Assembly: GCA_049366695.1 (NCBI GenBank)
Contig: JBMNCR010000101.1
Location: forward strand, 1-64,000
Direction: 5' to 3'
DNA length: 64,000 nucleotides
From: JBMNCR01 sp049366695
Lineage (GTDB): Bacteria > Bacillota > Clostridia > Eubacteriales > Alkalibacteraceae
Made by a program: the position numbers and the translations under genes. Positions 18,103-27,627 of the stretch are shown piece after piece. Under the pieces are notes generated by a model. That model worked only from the letters and a program-made list of their open reading frames with translations. It did not search any database and was not told the DNA's origin. Position 1 is the first letter of the stretch; each line of letters begins with the position of its first letter.

Positions 18103-20649
18103 ATGAATATTTCTAGTGTCGTAAAAGAAAACAATAAAAACAATGGAATGAAACTGGCACTATCTATTACTATGGATAATGGCGAAAAGAGAGCATATAC
18201 ATATGCTCAACTCGATGAAAAAGTTGAGATATTTGCTAATAAATTATTAAGCATAAATATTTTTAGTGGTGATAGAATAGCTTTAATTGCTGAAAATTCT
18301 CCAGAATGGATTATATCCTACCTAGCAATACTGAAAATCCAATGTAGCGCCGTGCTAATAGATTCCACTTTATCACAAGATGAAATACTCCAATTGCTTA
18401 ATAAATCTGATGTGCGTTGTATTTTTATGTCTCCTAAAATAATAGGAAAACTAGAAAAAAACTTATCTAAAGAAGTGCCTGTTTTAAATTTACTTAACAA
18501 CGGTGAATCGTTTCATAATTATCCCAGTACGATAGCGTTGTCTATTCCTAAAACTACTGATGGAGATAATAATATAGCCACTATCCTTTACTCCTCTGGT
18601 ACAACAAGAACAGCAGCAGGTATTATGCATACTCACGAAGCTTTGATAAAATCAACTCTTATGTGTGCAAAAAGCAACAAATTAACTAGTGACACTAAAT
18701 TTCTTGCAATTATCCCCAATAGTCATATCTATGGGTTAATATGCTCAGTTCTCGGTCCTATGCTCATATCCGCAGATGTTCACTTTATTGAATCAATAAA
18801 TAGCGATGCAGTAATATCAGCATTTACTGAGTATAAACCAACTATCTTCCCTTGTGTACCTAAGGTTTTTCAACTCTTTAAAACACAGATCATGAGAAAA
18901 ATTGAGAGTGAAAAGAAAACTAAAACTATGTTTCATATTTTTTTCCCTATATGTTTAAATTTACGAAGAAGATTTGGTCTAAATCTAGGAAAACTTATTT
19001 TCAAGAGTATACATAAAGGCTTTGGAGGGAAAATCGAAATTCTCTGTTCTGCAGGTGCTCCTATGGACAGTGAAACTGCTGAGTTTTACTTCGGTACAGG
19101 CTTTAATATGCTCATTACCTATGGAGCTACAGAAACAAACATCCCCACAATAGGAAACCGTGGAAGCAATCTTACTACAGATTCATGCGGAAAACCGTAT
19201 CCAGATGTAACAGTAAAATTAAATGATTTAGGTGAACTGTTAATAAAATCACCTTATATGATGAAGGGATATTTCAGGGATAAGCAGACTACCTCAGATG
19301 CATTTGAAGATGGTTGGTTTAAAACTGGTGATTTAGGTGTGCTTGATAAAAATGGCAATTATAAAGTTGTAGGACGTTGCAAAGAAAACATTGTTCTCTC
19401 CACTGGTAAAAAAGTAACTCCCGATGACGTTGAAAGAAAATATATAGGAATAAAAGGAATTGATGAATTTGTAGTATGCGGTGTTCCTACAGTGAACGGG
19501 AGTCATGACGAAATTCATGCATTTGTAGTTCATAACAAACTTAAATACAACCTAGATAAAATATTAAAAGATATACAGGAAAAAGGCTCATCACTATCCC
19601 AGTATATGAAAATTACAAAAGTGCATTTTGTTGATGACATTGTAAAAACATCACTTCAAAAACCTAAGAGGTATTTACTTAAAAAACTTGCAATGGAAAA
19701 AAACTTGATTCAAACAGAAAAAAACGCTTCACAAATCAAAATGGATCTAAAAGATGTAGAATCTGAAATAATAAACTTGATAGGAAAAGTGGCGAAAATT
19801 GATAGTTCTATGATATTTCTAAACTCAAAATTATTTTCTGAACTGGGTGTAGATTCATTAAGTATATTGGACCTAAGTTTACAAATTGAAGATAATTATG
19901 GTGTACGCCTAGAAGAACATTTTAGTGGAGATATAGCAATTTCTGATATCATTAATTTGATCAAATTTCCTTATGAAACTACTATTAAAACTGATGATTC
20001 TTCTATTTATCCAAAAGAAAAAAAACATGCAGATTACGCATTGTTTAAGCATATTAGCGTCCTTGTTCGTACTATTTACAACGTCACTGTCAAAAATGAT
20101 AAAGTTATTCCAGATAATAGCGGATACATAATTTGTTCAAATCATGTATCTTACTTTGACTATCTTTGGCTATCGGTGAATTTTAAAAAAGAAAGATTTT
20201 TCAAGTTCAGCTGTATGGCAAAAAATGAAATATTTAATAAATCTTTTGTAAGCAAACGCTTGTCACAGGTATGCGGAATGATACCTATCAATAGAGGAAA
20301 CGCAAATATTAGTGCTATGAATTGTTGCAAAAATAAACTTAAAGAAAAATGGGGACTGCTTATTCATCCAGAAGGTACAAGAAGTGATAACGGTAAGTTA
20401 GGATCATTTAAAAAAGGTGCTGCTGTTCTTGCCATAGAATCGAATGTCCCAATAATTCCTGCATATATAAAAGGAGCATATGAAATTTATCCCAAAGGAA
20501 AAAAATTGCCAAATTTATTTAATTTTAAAAAAATGAAAAAACTTCCAGTTGAAGTTACATATGGAGATCCTATATTTCCATCAAATCTAACAGTAGAAGA
20601 ATTAATTAAAAAAGTTGAATTATCTATATTGACACTACAAACTACATAA
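18103..20649 (+). CDS. Fusion: acyl-CoA/ACP synthetase, acyl carrier domain and PlsC acyltransferase
   Basis: 848 residues. Residues 1-530 are an ANL adenylate-forming enzyme (ALIAENSPEWI, LITYGATET, GWFKTGDLG, terminal Lys in SLQKPKRYLLK). Residues 550-625 are an acyl carrier domain with the phosphopantetheine serine in GVDSLS. Residues 650-848 are a PlsC/1-acylglycerol-phosphate acyltransferase with NHVSYFD and PEGTRSDNG. One chain could activate a fatty acid, load it on its own carrier and transfer it to a lysolipid, as Aas does. The P-loop reads SSGTTRTAAG instead of the usual SGTTGxPKG, so activity of the first step is uncertain. RBS AAAGGGGAG. No operon partner. Confidence 0.88.
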   Translation: MNISSVVKENNKNNGMKLALSITMDNGEKRAYTYAQLDEKVEIFANKLLSINIFSGDRIALIAENSPEWIISYLAILKIQCSAVLIDSTLSQDEILQLLNKSDVRCIFMSPKIIGKLEKNLSKEVPVLNLLNNGESFHNYPSTIALSIPKTTDGDNNIATILYSSGTTRTAAGIMHTHEALIKSTLMCAKSNKLTSDTKFLAIIPNSHIYGLICSVLGPMLISADVHFIESINSDAVISAFTEYKPTIFPCVPKVFQLFKTQIMRKIESEKKTKTMFHIFFPICLNLRRRFGLNLGKLIFKSIHKGFGGKIEILCSAGAPMDSETAEFYFGTGFNMLITYGATETNIPTIGNRGSNLTTDSCGKPYPDVTVKLNDLGELLIKSPYMMKGYFRDKQTTSDAFEDGWFKTGDLGVLDKNGNYKVVGRCKENIVLSTGKKVTPDDVERKYIGIKGIDEFVVCGVPTVNGSHDEIHAFVVHNKLKYNLDKILKDIQEKGSSLSQYMKITKVHFVDDIVKTSLQKPKRYLLKKLAMEKNLIQTEKNASQIKMDLKDVESEIINLIGKVAKIDSSMIFLNSKLFSELGVDSLSILDLSLQIEDNYGVRLEEHFSGDIAISDIINLIKFPYETTIKTDDSSIYPKEKKHADYALFKHISVLVRTIYNVTVKNDKVIPDNSGYIICSNHVSYFDYLWLSVNFKKERFFKFSCMAKNEIFNKSFVSKRLSQVCGMIPINRGNANISAMNCCKNKLKEKWGLLIHPEGTRSDNGKLGSFKKGAAVLAIESNVPIIPAYIKGAYEIYPKGKKLPNLFNFKKMKKLPVEVTYGDPIFPSNLTVEELIKKVELSILTLQTT

Positions 20650-20851
20650 TAAAAATTAAATATAAGAACTCATTCGGGATTATTTTGCACTATGGCAAGT
20701 TCAAAATGATACTTATCTACAAGTCAAAAATATCCCGAGCTTTATGTTTGAATTTTTTGAACTGTCTGATTAAATACAAAAGAAGGGATTATCACTCCTA
20801 ATCAATATTTTACTCAAGATGATAGATATAAAAGTAATTATCCGCGTTTTA

Positions 20852-21589
20852 TCAAAAATTTATCTTTTCTAAATAAAGACCCCCAGCATCAGCAAGATAA
20901 CCTGCTTTATTTCGTTCTTTAGAATTAATAATTTTTGATATAGCATCAGCATCTACCTTCCCTGCTCCAACTTCAATCAACGTTCCCACAATCTTTCTAA
21001 CCATATTATAAAGAAATCCATTACCTCTCACTCTAATTTGTATGAAACCTGTTTTTTCTTCGACATCAATAGTATATATTTCACGAACCATGGTTTTTTT
21101 CTTAGACTTTGAGTTTGAAAAAGCTGTAAAATCATGTTTACCAACAAAATAGCTACATGCTTTTTTCATTCTTCTAATATCCAACTTCTCCTCAACATGC
21201 ATACTATACTTTCTCATAAAAGGATTTGTATATTTTTCATTCCAAATCTTATACAAATAAGTTTTATCTTTAGCGTTGTATCGAGCATGAAATTTTTCAG
21301 GAACTAGCATTACATTTTTAACACTGATATCTTGAGGTAAATATCTATTCAAATAATCCATGATCTGCAATTTATCGAGGTTTTTATTAACTTTAAAATT
21401 TGCAATTTGAGCCAGGGCATGTACCCCTGCATCTGTTCTGCTACATCCTATAATTTCAATTTTCTCTCCTATCAATTCTGATAATACATTTTCTATTTTC
21501 CCTTGAATAGTATTTTCGCCTTTACCAAGTCTCTGCCAACCTTTATATCTTCCCCCATCATATTGGATAATTAATTTATAATTATACAT
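20852..21589 (-). CDS. truA: tRNA pseudouridine(38-40) synthase
   Basis: 245 residues, the standard TruA length. The catalytic aspartate lies in CSRTDAGVHALAQ (near residue 52), and GNGFLYNMVRKIVGTLIEVG is the conserved C-terminal active-site strand. It isomerises uridines 38-40 in the tRNA anticodon arm. In many Firmicutes truA follows the ecfT transporter genes, but here it stands alone. Confidence 0.95.
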   Translation of the reverse strand: MYNYKLIIQYDGGRYKGWQRLGKGENTIQGKIENVLSELIGEKIEIIGCSRTDAGVHALAQIANFKVNKNLDKLQIMDYLNRYLPQDISVKNVMLVPEKFHARYNAKDKTYLYKIWNEKYTNPFMRKYSMHVEEKLDIRRMKKACSYFVGKHDFTAFSNSKSKKKTMVREIYTIDVEEKTGFIQIRVRGNGFLYNMVRKIVGTLIEVGAGKVDADAISKIINSKERNKAGYLADAGGLYLEKINF

Positions 21590-21823
21590 TATTTATATCT
21601 CTTCCTTTCGCTTAACTCCAAACCTAGAATATAATAAACTTCTCTTCGAGAGATTTATTTAATATTTTATAGAAAAATTGTCTTCACTAAGTAAAAAGTC
21701 TCTATTTATGAATTCTTATGAATTATATTATAACATGCTAAAGCTATAATAACTTATCAAACTACAGTAGGAAATTTCACTTGATTTCTTACAAGCATAT
21801 TAAAAAAACGCTATTTTACAAAC

Positions 21824-21852
21824 AGCCTCAGAATACCAAATATTCAGAGGCT
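21824..21852 (-). terminator. Hairpin downstream of the 48-residue gene
   Basis: AGCCTCAGAATA (21824-21835) pairs with TATTCAGAGGCT (21841-21852) with one mismatch. A short TGTTTGT tail follows on the minus strand, 32 bases after the stop codon. Confidence 0.55.
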
Positions 21853-21883
21853 GCACTTATCATCTTTTTAATTTTACAAAGAC

Positions 21884-22030
21884 TTATTTATTCTTTTCAT
21901 GTTTTCCATCATGTACTCCTATTTTATGTCCGTTAATAATTCCTACATCTGCGTTATTTTTAGGTTCCATCTTTCGTAATTCTGGATTACTTTTTTTTCT
22001 ATCTTTTATTCTATTTTTATTATTATTCAT
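21884..22030 (-). CDS. Small hydrophilic protein of unknown function (48 aa)
   Basis: The start has an excellent RBS (GGAGTGGTAGAT then ATG) and a terminator follows, so this is very likely expressed. The product starts with an Asn/Lys/Arg-rich basic segment (MNNNKNRIKDRKK), then PELRKMEPKNNADVGIINGH, and ends with a His/Lys-rich tail. No membrane segment and no cysteines. It is not recognised; small basic soluble proteins of this kind can be spore or nucleic-acid associated, but nothing here proves that. Too short for ordinary gene calling. Confidence 0.75.
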   Translation of the reverse strand: MNNNKNRIKDRKKSNPELRKMEPKNNADVGIINGHKIGVHDGKHEKNK

Positions 22031-22110
22031 ATCTACCACTCCTACTTAAATTCAATTCATGTATTTATTATGAATAATTATATGATTTATATTCTATACC
22101 ACACTATTTA

Positions 22111-22716
22111 TTATTCTTCCTTATATAATTTATTGTAAATGGATATACCCAACGGCCAATTAAATGCACCCACAGTAGGAAAAAAACTCCAAAGTACTTC
22201 TCTGGCATAAAAGATATTGATAGTAATAAGAAAAATGGATATTACAAATGCTCCGATTATTCCATTCTTCATTTGCAATCTATAGTTAAATGATATCTCC
22301 CTAGCTGAATTTTTATTTTTGTAAGTAATGTATGAAAATATAGGATAAAAAAGGAAAAACACAACAAAAATAATAGTTAAATCTAGCCGTATTGCAGGAA
22401 TTGTAATATTGCCTAGTTGAATATATGATGCAAAATAAAAAATAATCATTTCTGTAACTACTATTAGATAAGCATAAACTGAAAACTTAAAATCAATCTT
22501 TTCTTTTTCAACCCTTATTGTGTTTTGATCTTCTGCAATTTTTTTCAAATCTCCTAAATCATTAATTGCATTTTGAAATGCTTCCTCTTCAGATTTACCA
22601 TTATTAATGTAATCTGCAATTCTTTCATTAAGACTACATATAATTTCTTTTTCCAGCTCCTCATCTACACTGTTCTTTTTAAAGCATGATTTTACATATT
22701 GTTCTACTTTACTCAT
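22111..22716 (-). CDS. Membrane protein with N-terminal permease-prefix/DUF1700-like domain
   Basis: 201 residues from an ATG with GGAGGGTG upstream; it overlaps the PadR stop codon by 8 bases. Residues 1-75 are a soluble helical domain (EKEIICSLNERIADYINNG ... AINDLGD) shared by proteins usually paired with PadR regulators. Four hydrophobic segments follow. Such PadR/DUF1700 pairs often act as membrane-linked stress-response modules. No enzymatic motif visible. Confidence 0.78.
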   Translation of the reverse strand: MSKVEQYVKSCFKKNSVDEELEKEIICSLNERIADYINNGKSEEEAFQNAINDLGDLKKIAEDQNTIRVEKEKIDFKFSVYAYLIVVTEMIIFYFASYIQLGNITIPAIRLDLTIIFVVFFLFYPIFSYITYKNKNSAREISFNYRLQMKNGIIGAFVISIFLITINIFYAREVLWSFFPTVGAFNWPLGISIYNKLYKEE

Positions 22717-23056
22717 TATTTTCACCCTCCAAAACAAACATATCAATTATAGATTTGGCAAATTTCCATTCATCACGAAGTTTAAAAAATTCTAGAGTCC
22801 CCATTTCAGTTATAGAATAATACTTTCTTCTTCCACCTTTTGTCACATCACCCCAATATGATTTTATAAGTTCACTCTTCTCAAGTCTTCTAAAAGAAGA
22901 GTACAGTGTAGCCTCTTTCAACTCATACAAACTGTTACTTCGGTGTGATATTGTTTTGCATATTTCGTAGCCATACATATCTTTTTCAGTTAATAAGCTT
23001 AAAATAATTGTATCTGTGTGTCCTCTAATTAAATCACTTCTAATAGTTTTAATCAT
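22709..23056 (-). CDS. PadR family transcriptional regulator
   Basis: 115 residues from the ATG at 23056. It has the PadR winged helix (LRGHTDTIILSLL-type start, YGYEICKTI, ATLYSSFRRLEKSELIKSYW, GGRRKYYSIT) with the short C-terminus of subfamily 2. Translationally coupled to the downstream membrane protein, with which it probably forms an autoregulated module from the promoter at 23073-23101. Confidence 0.9.
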   Translation of the reverse strand: MIKTIRSDLIRGHTDTIILSLLTEKDMYGYEICKTISHRSNSLYELKEATLYSSFRRLEKSELIKSYWGDVTKGGRRKYYSITEMGTLEFFKLRDEWKFAKSIIDMFVLEGENNE

Positions 23057-23072
23057 ATTAATCACCAATTAC

Positions 23073-23113
23073 ATTGTACACCATATTACTATGCGTGTCA
23101 ATGTACTATGCGT
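23073..23113 (-). promoter_or_regulatory. PadR operon promoter with direct repeats
   Basis: On the minus strand TTGACA (23096-23101), 17-base spacer, TACAAT (23073-23078). ACTATGCGT occurs at 23088-23096 and 23105-23113, bracketing the -35, a likely operator. Confidence 0.65.
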
Positions 23114-23533
23114 AACATTCTGCTGTTTAATTGTTTGATAGGTTTCAAAAACATAAACTTTTTAGCTAAATAAATATATATCAATATTTATAATATATAT
23201 TTACAAAGAAAAATATTTGATTAATGTGAAAATTAGAAAATGTTGAAATTAAAAATATATTATAATGTAATAATAATATACGATTATCAGCTAATAATAT
23301 TAAACCTTTTCAAATATGTTTATCAATATCAAAAACAGAGATCAATATAAAATAAATCTCTGCTTTTATATTTATTACTTATTATTCAAATAAACTATTT
23401 GTTAACTGAAATTTTTATGCCTAGTTTACATTTATATATAGAATTTATGCATTCATAACTATTTAAAATAACCACCCGTGGTTTTAAAACACTCTCCTAT
23501 TATCTATTCACTAAATCAACTACATTAACACCT
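23114..23533. other. AT-rich gap with a cyclase terminator
   Basis: No gene. A hairpin AACAGAGAT ... ATCTCTG (about 23334-23366), followed on the minus strand by TTTTTG, probably terminates the cyclase transcript. The rest is low-complexity AT sequence. Confidence 0.45.
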
Positions 23534-24982
23534 TTATAAAATTATATATGTATTTTTTCCTAAAGACTTTGCTTTGTAGAGACATTGATCTGCTCGATAA
23601 ATAAGTGTTTCAGATGTATCTAACTTATGAATGTTAGTTATACCTATACTCACAGTAATATTGAAATCAATAAATTCAGGTTCAGTACGAATCTTCTCAA
23701 GAAATAACTCCACTTTATCAATAGTCTCTTTTTTTTCTCCATAAATAAATCCTGCAAACTCGTCTCCTCCCCATCGACATACGACACCTTTACCACTAAG
23801 TGTATTTGCAGCTATATCACTGATCAACTTTATTACTTTATCCCCAAATAAATGTCCTTGCAAATCATTTACCTTTTTGAAATTATCAATATCAAATACA
23901 TAAGCATAAACAGATTCGTCTCTTTTATTTGTATTGATTATCGAATCAAGACAATCATTAAACCCTCTTCTGTTTAAAAGGTTTGTCAATTGATCTCTTT
24001 TAGCTATATTCATCAGGTTATTCTGATATTTATTAATTATTTTTGAAACAATAAATAATAGAGAAACAATCACAACTAAAAATATTATTAAATCCCCTAT
24101 AAGCTGTTTTTTAAAAGATTTCACTAGTACGGTAGTATCTTTTTTTATAAGAAGGTACCAGTCTAATTCGTCAATATATCTTGAAATCAGATATCCATCA
24201 ATAAAATCATCTTCGTAACTATAAGTCTCCAATGTATATTTGTTTCCTATGATACCATCTTTATTGTCTACTAATGAGTTATTCTTAAACACATCATAAT
24301 TTTCGATTAAACTCTCATCACTATGCACCTGTACAACACCATCACTATTAATCAAAAATGCTTCTAATTGAAAACTGTCTTCAAAAGCATGAAGCAACGA
24401 CTGTAGCTGATTCATTTCCAAACCTACACCTGTAACACCCAGCACCGTACCATTTTCGTCTACAATACGACAATTAATAAAAACAGTGAGTTGATGCTGA
24501 CCTGCTTCATCATTGTCAACATCCAACTCATATATTTCATTTTCATCTAAAAAATTATAATACCACTGGTCATGTTCGTCCTCCTTACTAACTTGTTTGT
24601 GAATCCCTTGATAGTGATAATAATTTTTAGTTTTATCAGATATTAAAAAAACAGAATCATAATCGTATTTCATTTTTATCCCTTGCAAATAATCCTGTAA
24701 TTTCTTTATATATGCATTTGTATTTTCTCCATTCTTTTCTTCCTTTAACCAATTTTTTAAGAAACTGTCATTTGCCATTGTCAACGATACATAAATTGGT
24801 TTTGTAATTTCATTGTTAATATCAGAATAAATATTTGTGGCTGTAAGTTTAGATATATTAAGGATATCATCCCTGATAATTTCACTATATGATTTGTAGT
24901 TAATAATAGCCACTGCTATAAAACCAAATAATATCACTAAACTAATCAATAGACTGACTTGGATTTTCTTTCTGTTAGTCAT
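23534..24982 (-). CDS. Cache-domain membrane diguanylate cyclase
   Basis: 482 residues. One N-terminal membrane helix (residues 10-30), an extracellular dCache-type sensor (about 35-275, including DSVFLISD and VTGVGLEMNQLQ), a second helix (about 285-305) and a C-terminal GGDEF domain (310-482). The active-site WGGDEFAG is intact, so synthesis of cyclic di-GMP from GTP is expected. No RxxD inhibitory site lies five residues before it. RBS GGAGGAG. It presumably senses an external small molecule and feeds a motility or adhesion switch. Monocistronic. Confidence 0.9.
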   Translation of the reverse strand: MTNRKKIQVSLLISLVILFGFIAVAIINYKSYSEIIRDDILNISKLTATNIYSDINNEITKPIYVSLTMANDSFLKNWLKEEKNGENTNAYIKKLQDYLQGIKMKYDYDSVFLISDKTKNYYHYQGIHKQVSKEDEHDQWYYNFLDENEIYELDVDNDEAGQHQLTVFINCRIVDENGTVLGVTGVGLEMNQLQSLLHAFEDSFQLEAFLINSDGVVQVHSDESLIENYDVFKNNSLVDNKDGIIGNKYTLETYSYEDDFIDGYLISRYIDELDWYLLIKKDTTVLVKSFKKQLIGDLIIFLVVIVSLLFIVSKIINKYQNNLMNIAKRDQLTNLLNRRGFNDCLDSIINTNKRDESVYAYVFDIDNFKKVNDLQGHLFGDKVIKLISDIAANTLSGKGVVCRWGGDEFAGFIYGEKKETIDKVELFLEKIRTEPEFIDFNITVSIGITNIHKLDTSETLIYRADQCLYKAKSLGKNTYIIL

Positions 24983-25376
24983 ACGACTCCTCCGAGTAAT
25001 CTTTTAGATATATTATAACAATTGTAATGCCAATAATCTACAAATTACCTGACACTACAATTAAATCAATTTATTTATTATTATTCTGTTATTTTTAATG
25101 AGCAAGCTTAACTGGGGAATTACCGCACTTGTGGCATAAAGAATCAATTCTATACAAGATGTTATTTTAGTAATTATTTAAATTTTCTTGTAGCTTTTTA
25201 GCACATTCTTTAATTGAATTTTTCTTTATTTTCCGTACAAAATGCTTTGGTACAAAAATTGCTAGTATTATATATAAATACAAACTGAAAGGAGGCTTAG
25301 TATTTAAGTACACAGTTTAAAACAATTTTATAGTTTTATTCTTATTTATATTAAAAAATTTAGGTGGTGTTTTATT
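24983..25376. other. Divergent intergenic region
   Basis: About 390 bases between divergent cyclase and methyltransferase genes. A good AAAGGAGG occurs near 25290 but no start codon or open frame follows it, so it may be a leftover of a lost gene. No clear operator seen. Confidence 0.4.
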
Positions 25377-26753
25377 ATGGATGCAAGTACAATCAATACA
25401 AAAAAATTAAAAGAATTTCGCAACAAGATGTATTCTGACTTATACGCGGGAATAATACCTGAACGCGTGCCAGTAGAAGATGGTTTGCAAATCGAATATT
25501 TGATACAATATGCTGGCAAAGACTTAATGACAACACAATATAGCTATAACTCTGAATTACTTATTGAGTTATATGATAAAATTATGGAAATAGCTAGAGG
25601 CGATAAGCTTAGTGCTGGATTTGCAAGAAATCCCATTGCACTGATGTTTCAGCAATCATTGGGTAACGAAATGAGTACAAGTGGTATGATTCAACATCCA
25701 GAACGATCATTTATGAAAGCCAATGAATATGATGAGTTTATAAAAAATCCTTACGATTTTATTATTGAAAAAGTAGAAAAACGCAGCAACAAAGGATATG
25801 CTAAAGGTGAAGTTATGCGGGCATTTAATTTTGGCAAATATGTCCTTTCAAGAAGGGATACTAATATGGAATTTGCAATTGCTAATAGCACTATCATAGA
25901 AAGGTACGGTTTCTTCGATTTTCCTCTCGGCAGTGTGGGATTGCAACCTATTCCATTTGATTTTATTGCAGATTTCAACAGAGGATTCTCAAATGCGGTA
26001 ATTGATATGAAAAGATATCCGAAAAAGTTTATGGAAGCAATAGAAGCACTAATGCCGTTTTTAATCTCAATTGGAAAAACTCCCGTTAATGATCCATTAG
26101 GCTCTAATATGATTATGACTCACATGGCAACGTTTTTAAATCGAAAAGATTTTGAAAAATTTTATTGGCCAACCTTTTTTAAACTTTGTCATATTTGCGC
26201 AGAACGTGGGCAAGCCATGACAATTTTTTGTGAAGATGATTGGACTAGATATATTGATGAATTATCTGAACTTCCTCAAGGAACACGTTTATTCATGGAA
26301 TATGGTGATCCACAAAAATTCAAAGATAAATTAGGTAAAAAAATGATTCTCGGAGGATTTTATCCCATTACTCTACTTAAAACCGGAACAAAACAGCAAT
26401 GTATTGACAAAGCAAAGGAACTACTTGATATCATGGCTCCGGGAGGAAATTATTTCTTTACATTTGATAAAGGTGCATTAAATTTAAATGATATTGTTGC
26501 CGAAAACTATGTTGCAGTAATGGAATATGTATTAGAAAACGGTAAATATTCTAATGCTGGTCAGCAAGTAACTACTGCAAAAAAAGCAGATTCTATAATA
26601 AAATACTCACATTTATATCCAGAATTTAAATCTAAATACATTGTCAGTTTTGATGACTTTATTAAAGAATATCCTCCTGCAGACAAAAGAGTTGAACCCC
26701 TTATGCGAGCTGCATATGATCGATATACAGCTGAAGTAGTCAGTTTATATTAA
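25377..26753 (+). CDS. URO-D-fold corrinoid methyltransferase-like protein with C-terminal extension
   Basis: 458 residues of the uroporphyrinogen decarboxylase superfamily, most like the methyltransferases of acetogen O-demethylase/methylamine systems rather than HemE. Diagnostic shared motifs: MTHMATFLNRKDFEKFYWP, FCEDDWTRYID, and GTKQQCIDKAKELLD followed by MAPGG. It would move a methyl group from a substrate to a corrinoid protein; substrate unknown. The core ends near residue 393 (NGKY); the remaining 65 residues (with YPEFKSKY and SFDDFIKEYPPADKR) are absent from the two paralogs, but resemble the separate micro-protein at 27628-27768. RBS AGGTGG. Followed by a terminator. Confidence 0.85.
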   Translation: MDASTINTKKLKEFRNKMYSDLYAGIIPERVPVEDGLQIEYLIQYAGKDLMTTQYSYNSELLIELYDKIMEIARGDKLSAGFARNPIALMFQQSLGNEMSTSGMIQHPERSFMKANEYDEFIKNPYDFIIEKVEKRSNKGYAKGEVMRAFNFGKYVLSRRDTNMEFAIANSTIIERYGFFDFPLGSVGLQPIPFDFIADFNRGFSNAVIDMKRYPKKFMEAIEALMPFLISIGKTPVNDPLGSNMIMTHMATFLNRKDFEKFYWPTFFKLCHICAERGQAMTIFCEDDWTRYIDELSELPQGTRLFMEYGDPQKFKDKLGKKMILGGFYPITLLKTGTKQQCIDKAKELLDIMAPGGNYFFTFDKGALNLNDIVAENYVAVMEYVLENGKYSNAGQQVTTAKKADSIIKYSHLYPEFKSKYIVSFDDFIKEYPPADKRVEPLMRAAYDRYTAEVVSLY

Positions 26754-26770
26754 GTCAATTAGGCAATTAC

Positions 26771-26807
26771 AAGGATTGAATCGTGAAATAAACATGATTC
26801 AATCCTT
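26771..26807 (+). terminator. Hairpin terminator
   Basis: AAGGATTGAATC (26771-26782) pairs perfectly with GATTCAATCCTT (26796-26807), then TTGTATATT, 18 bases after the methyltransferase stop codon. Confidence 0.75.
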
Positions 26808-26979
26808 TTGTATATTACCATATGCTAAAAATCTATTAGAATATATAAAATTAATAAATATATCTATATTAAGCAGTGTAAAAAAATTATAAACTTGATT
26901 AGTTGAATACATCTTTTTAGCATAAAAATATAGTATAATTATAATAATAAAAATTATTATTATAATAGAGGAGAATACC

Positions 26980-27369
26980 ATGATTACTGCGTACTTAGTA
27001 GGCATACCCGCCTATCAAGAAGGGGAAGATATAGAAATTAGATACAGTATTTATAACGATACAGAAGTTTTATGTAAAAAAACATTATACAGTGATTATA
27101 CAAAACCTGTAGCTGTTGGTTTAAAAGCCTTGATTTCATTATTAGAAGAATTACCAGCCTATGATTGTGATGTTTTCAGTATTATTATTAACGATGCTGC
27201 TCTAAACGAAATAATTAGGGGAAGCTCCACTACTAAAAATGGAGAAGTATTAAAATTGGCAAGCGTAGCTAAACGAAAAATCAGTCGTTTTTCAAAAGAA
27301 TTAAAAATTCATGATATTAGTAATAATCATAACGAGATTTTGAAATGGGATAAAGCATTAAAAAGGTAG
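26980..27369 (+). CDS. Unrecognised 129-residue soluble protein
   Basis: A good RBS (AGAGGAG) precedes the ATG and a TATAAT box lies about 45 bases upstream, so the gene is likely real. The product starts with a beta-rich segment (MITAYLVGIPAYQEGEDIEI, then YSIYNDTEVLCKK) and ends in a basic helical region (KLASVAKRKISRFSKELK). The beginning, with alternating beta strands followed by helices, could suit an RNase H-like fold, but no catalytic acidic pattern can be confirmed. No signal peptide or membrane span. It sits between two methyltransferase genes, with its own signals. Confidence 0.7.
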   Translation: MITAYLVGIPAYQEGEDIEIRYSIYNDTEVLCKKTLYSDYTKPVAVGLKALISLLEELPAYDCDVFSIIINDAALNEIIRGSSTTKNGEVLKLASVAKRKISRFSKELKIHDISNNHNEILKWDKALKR

Positions 27370-27445
27370 ATTTTATATTTTGACATCCTAAAGCTTTGCC
27401 ATATATAATAATCTACCCTAATAGTAAACTTACAAATAAGTGTAT

Positions 27446-27520
27446 AAAAGTTGAAATAATTCATCTTTTGTTTGACGCGCAAGGAATTCATATTTATTGA
27501 GGTTATCTCAACTTTTTTAA
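27446..27520 (+). terminator. Possible terminator of the 129-residue gene
   Basis: AAAGTTGA near 27447 can pair with TCAACTTT near 27508, with GAGGTTATCTC nested, followed by TTTTTTAATTTT. The long loop makes this tentative. Confidence 0.4.
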
Positions 27521-27627
27521 TTTTAAGACAGGCTCTTTTTCTAAGTTAACAATGTAGTATAGTAGTAGTTTAGTAGTTACTCCTATACCTGAAAATAATC
27601 GAATATTGCATATGTCCCTACTGCAAC

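Noticed and set aside
18103..20649. Possible non-ribosomal peptide synthetase
   Set aside because: Only one ANL domain, one carrier and a PlsC domain; no condensation or thioesterase domain.
25099..25140. Start-like ATGAGCAAGCTTAAC followed by 13 codons
   Set aside because: No RBS and stops after 13 codons; at most a trace of a former gene.
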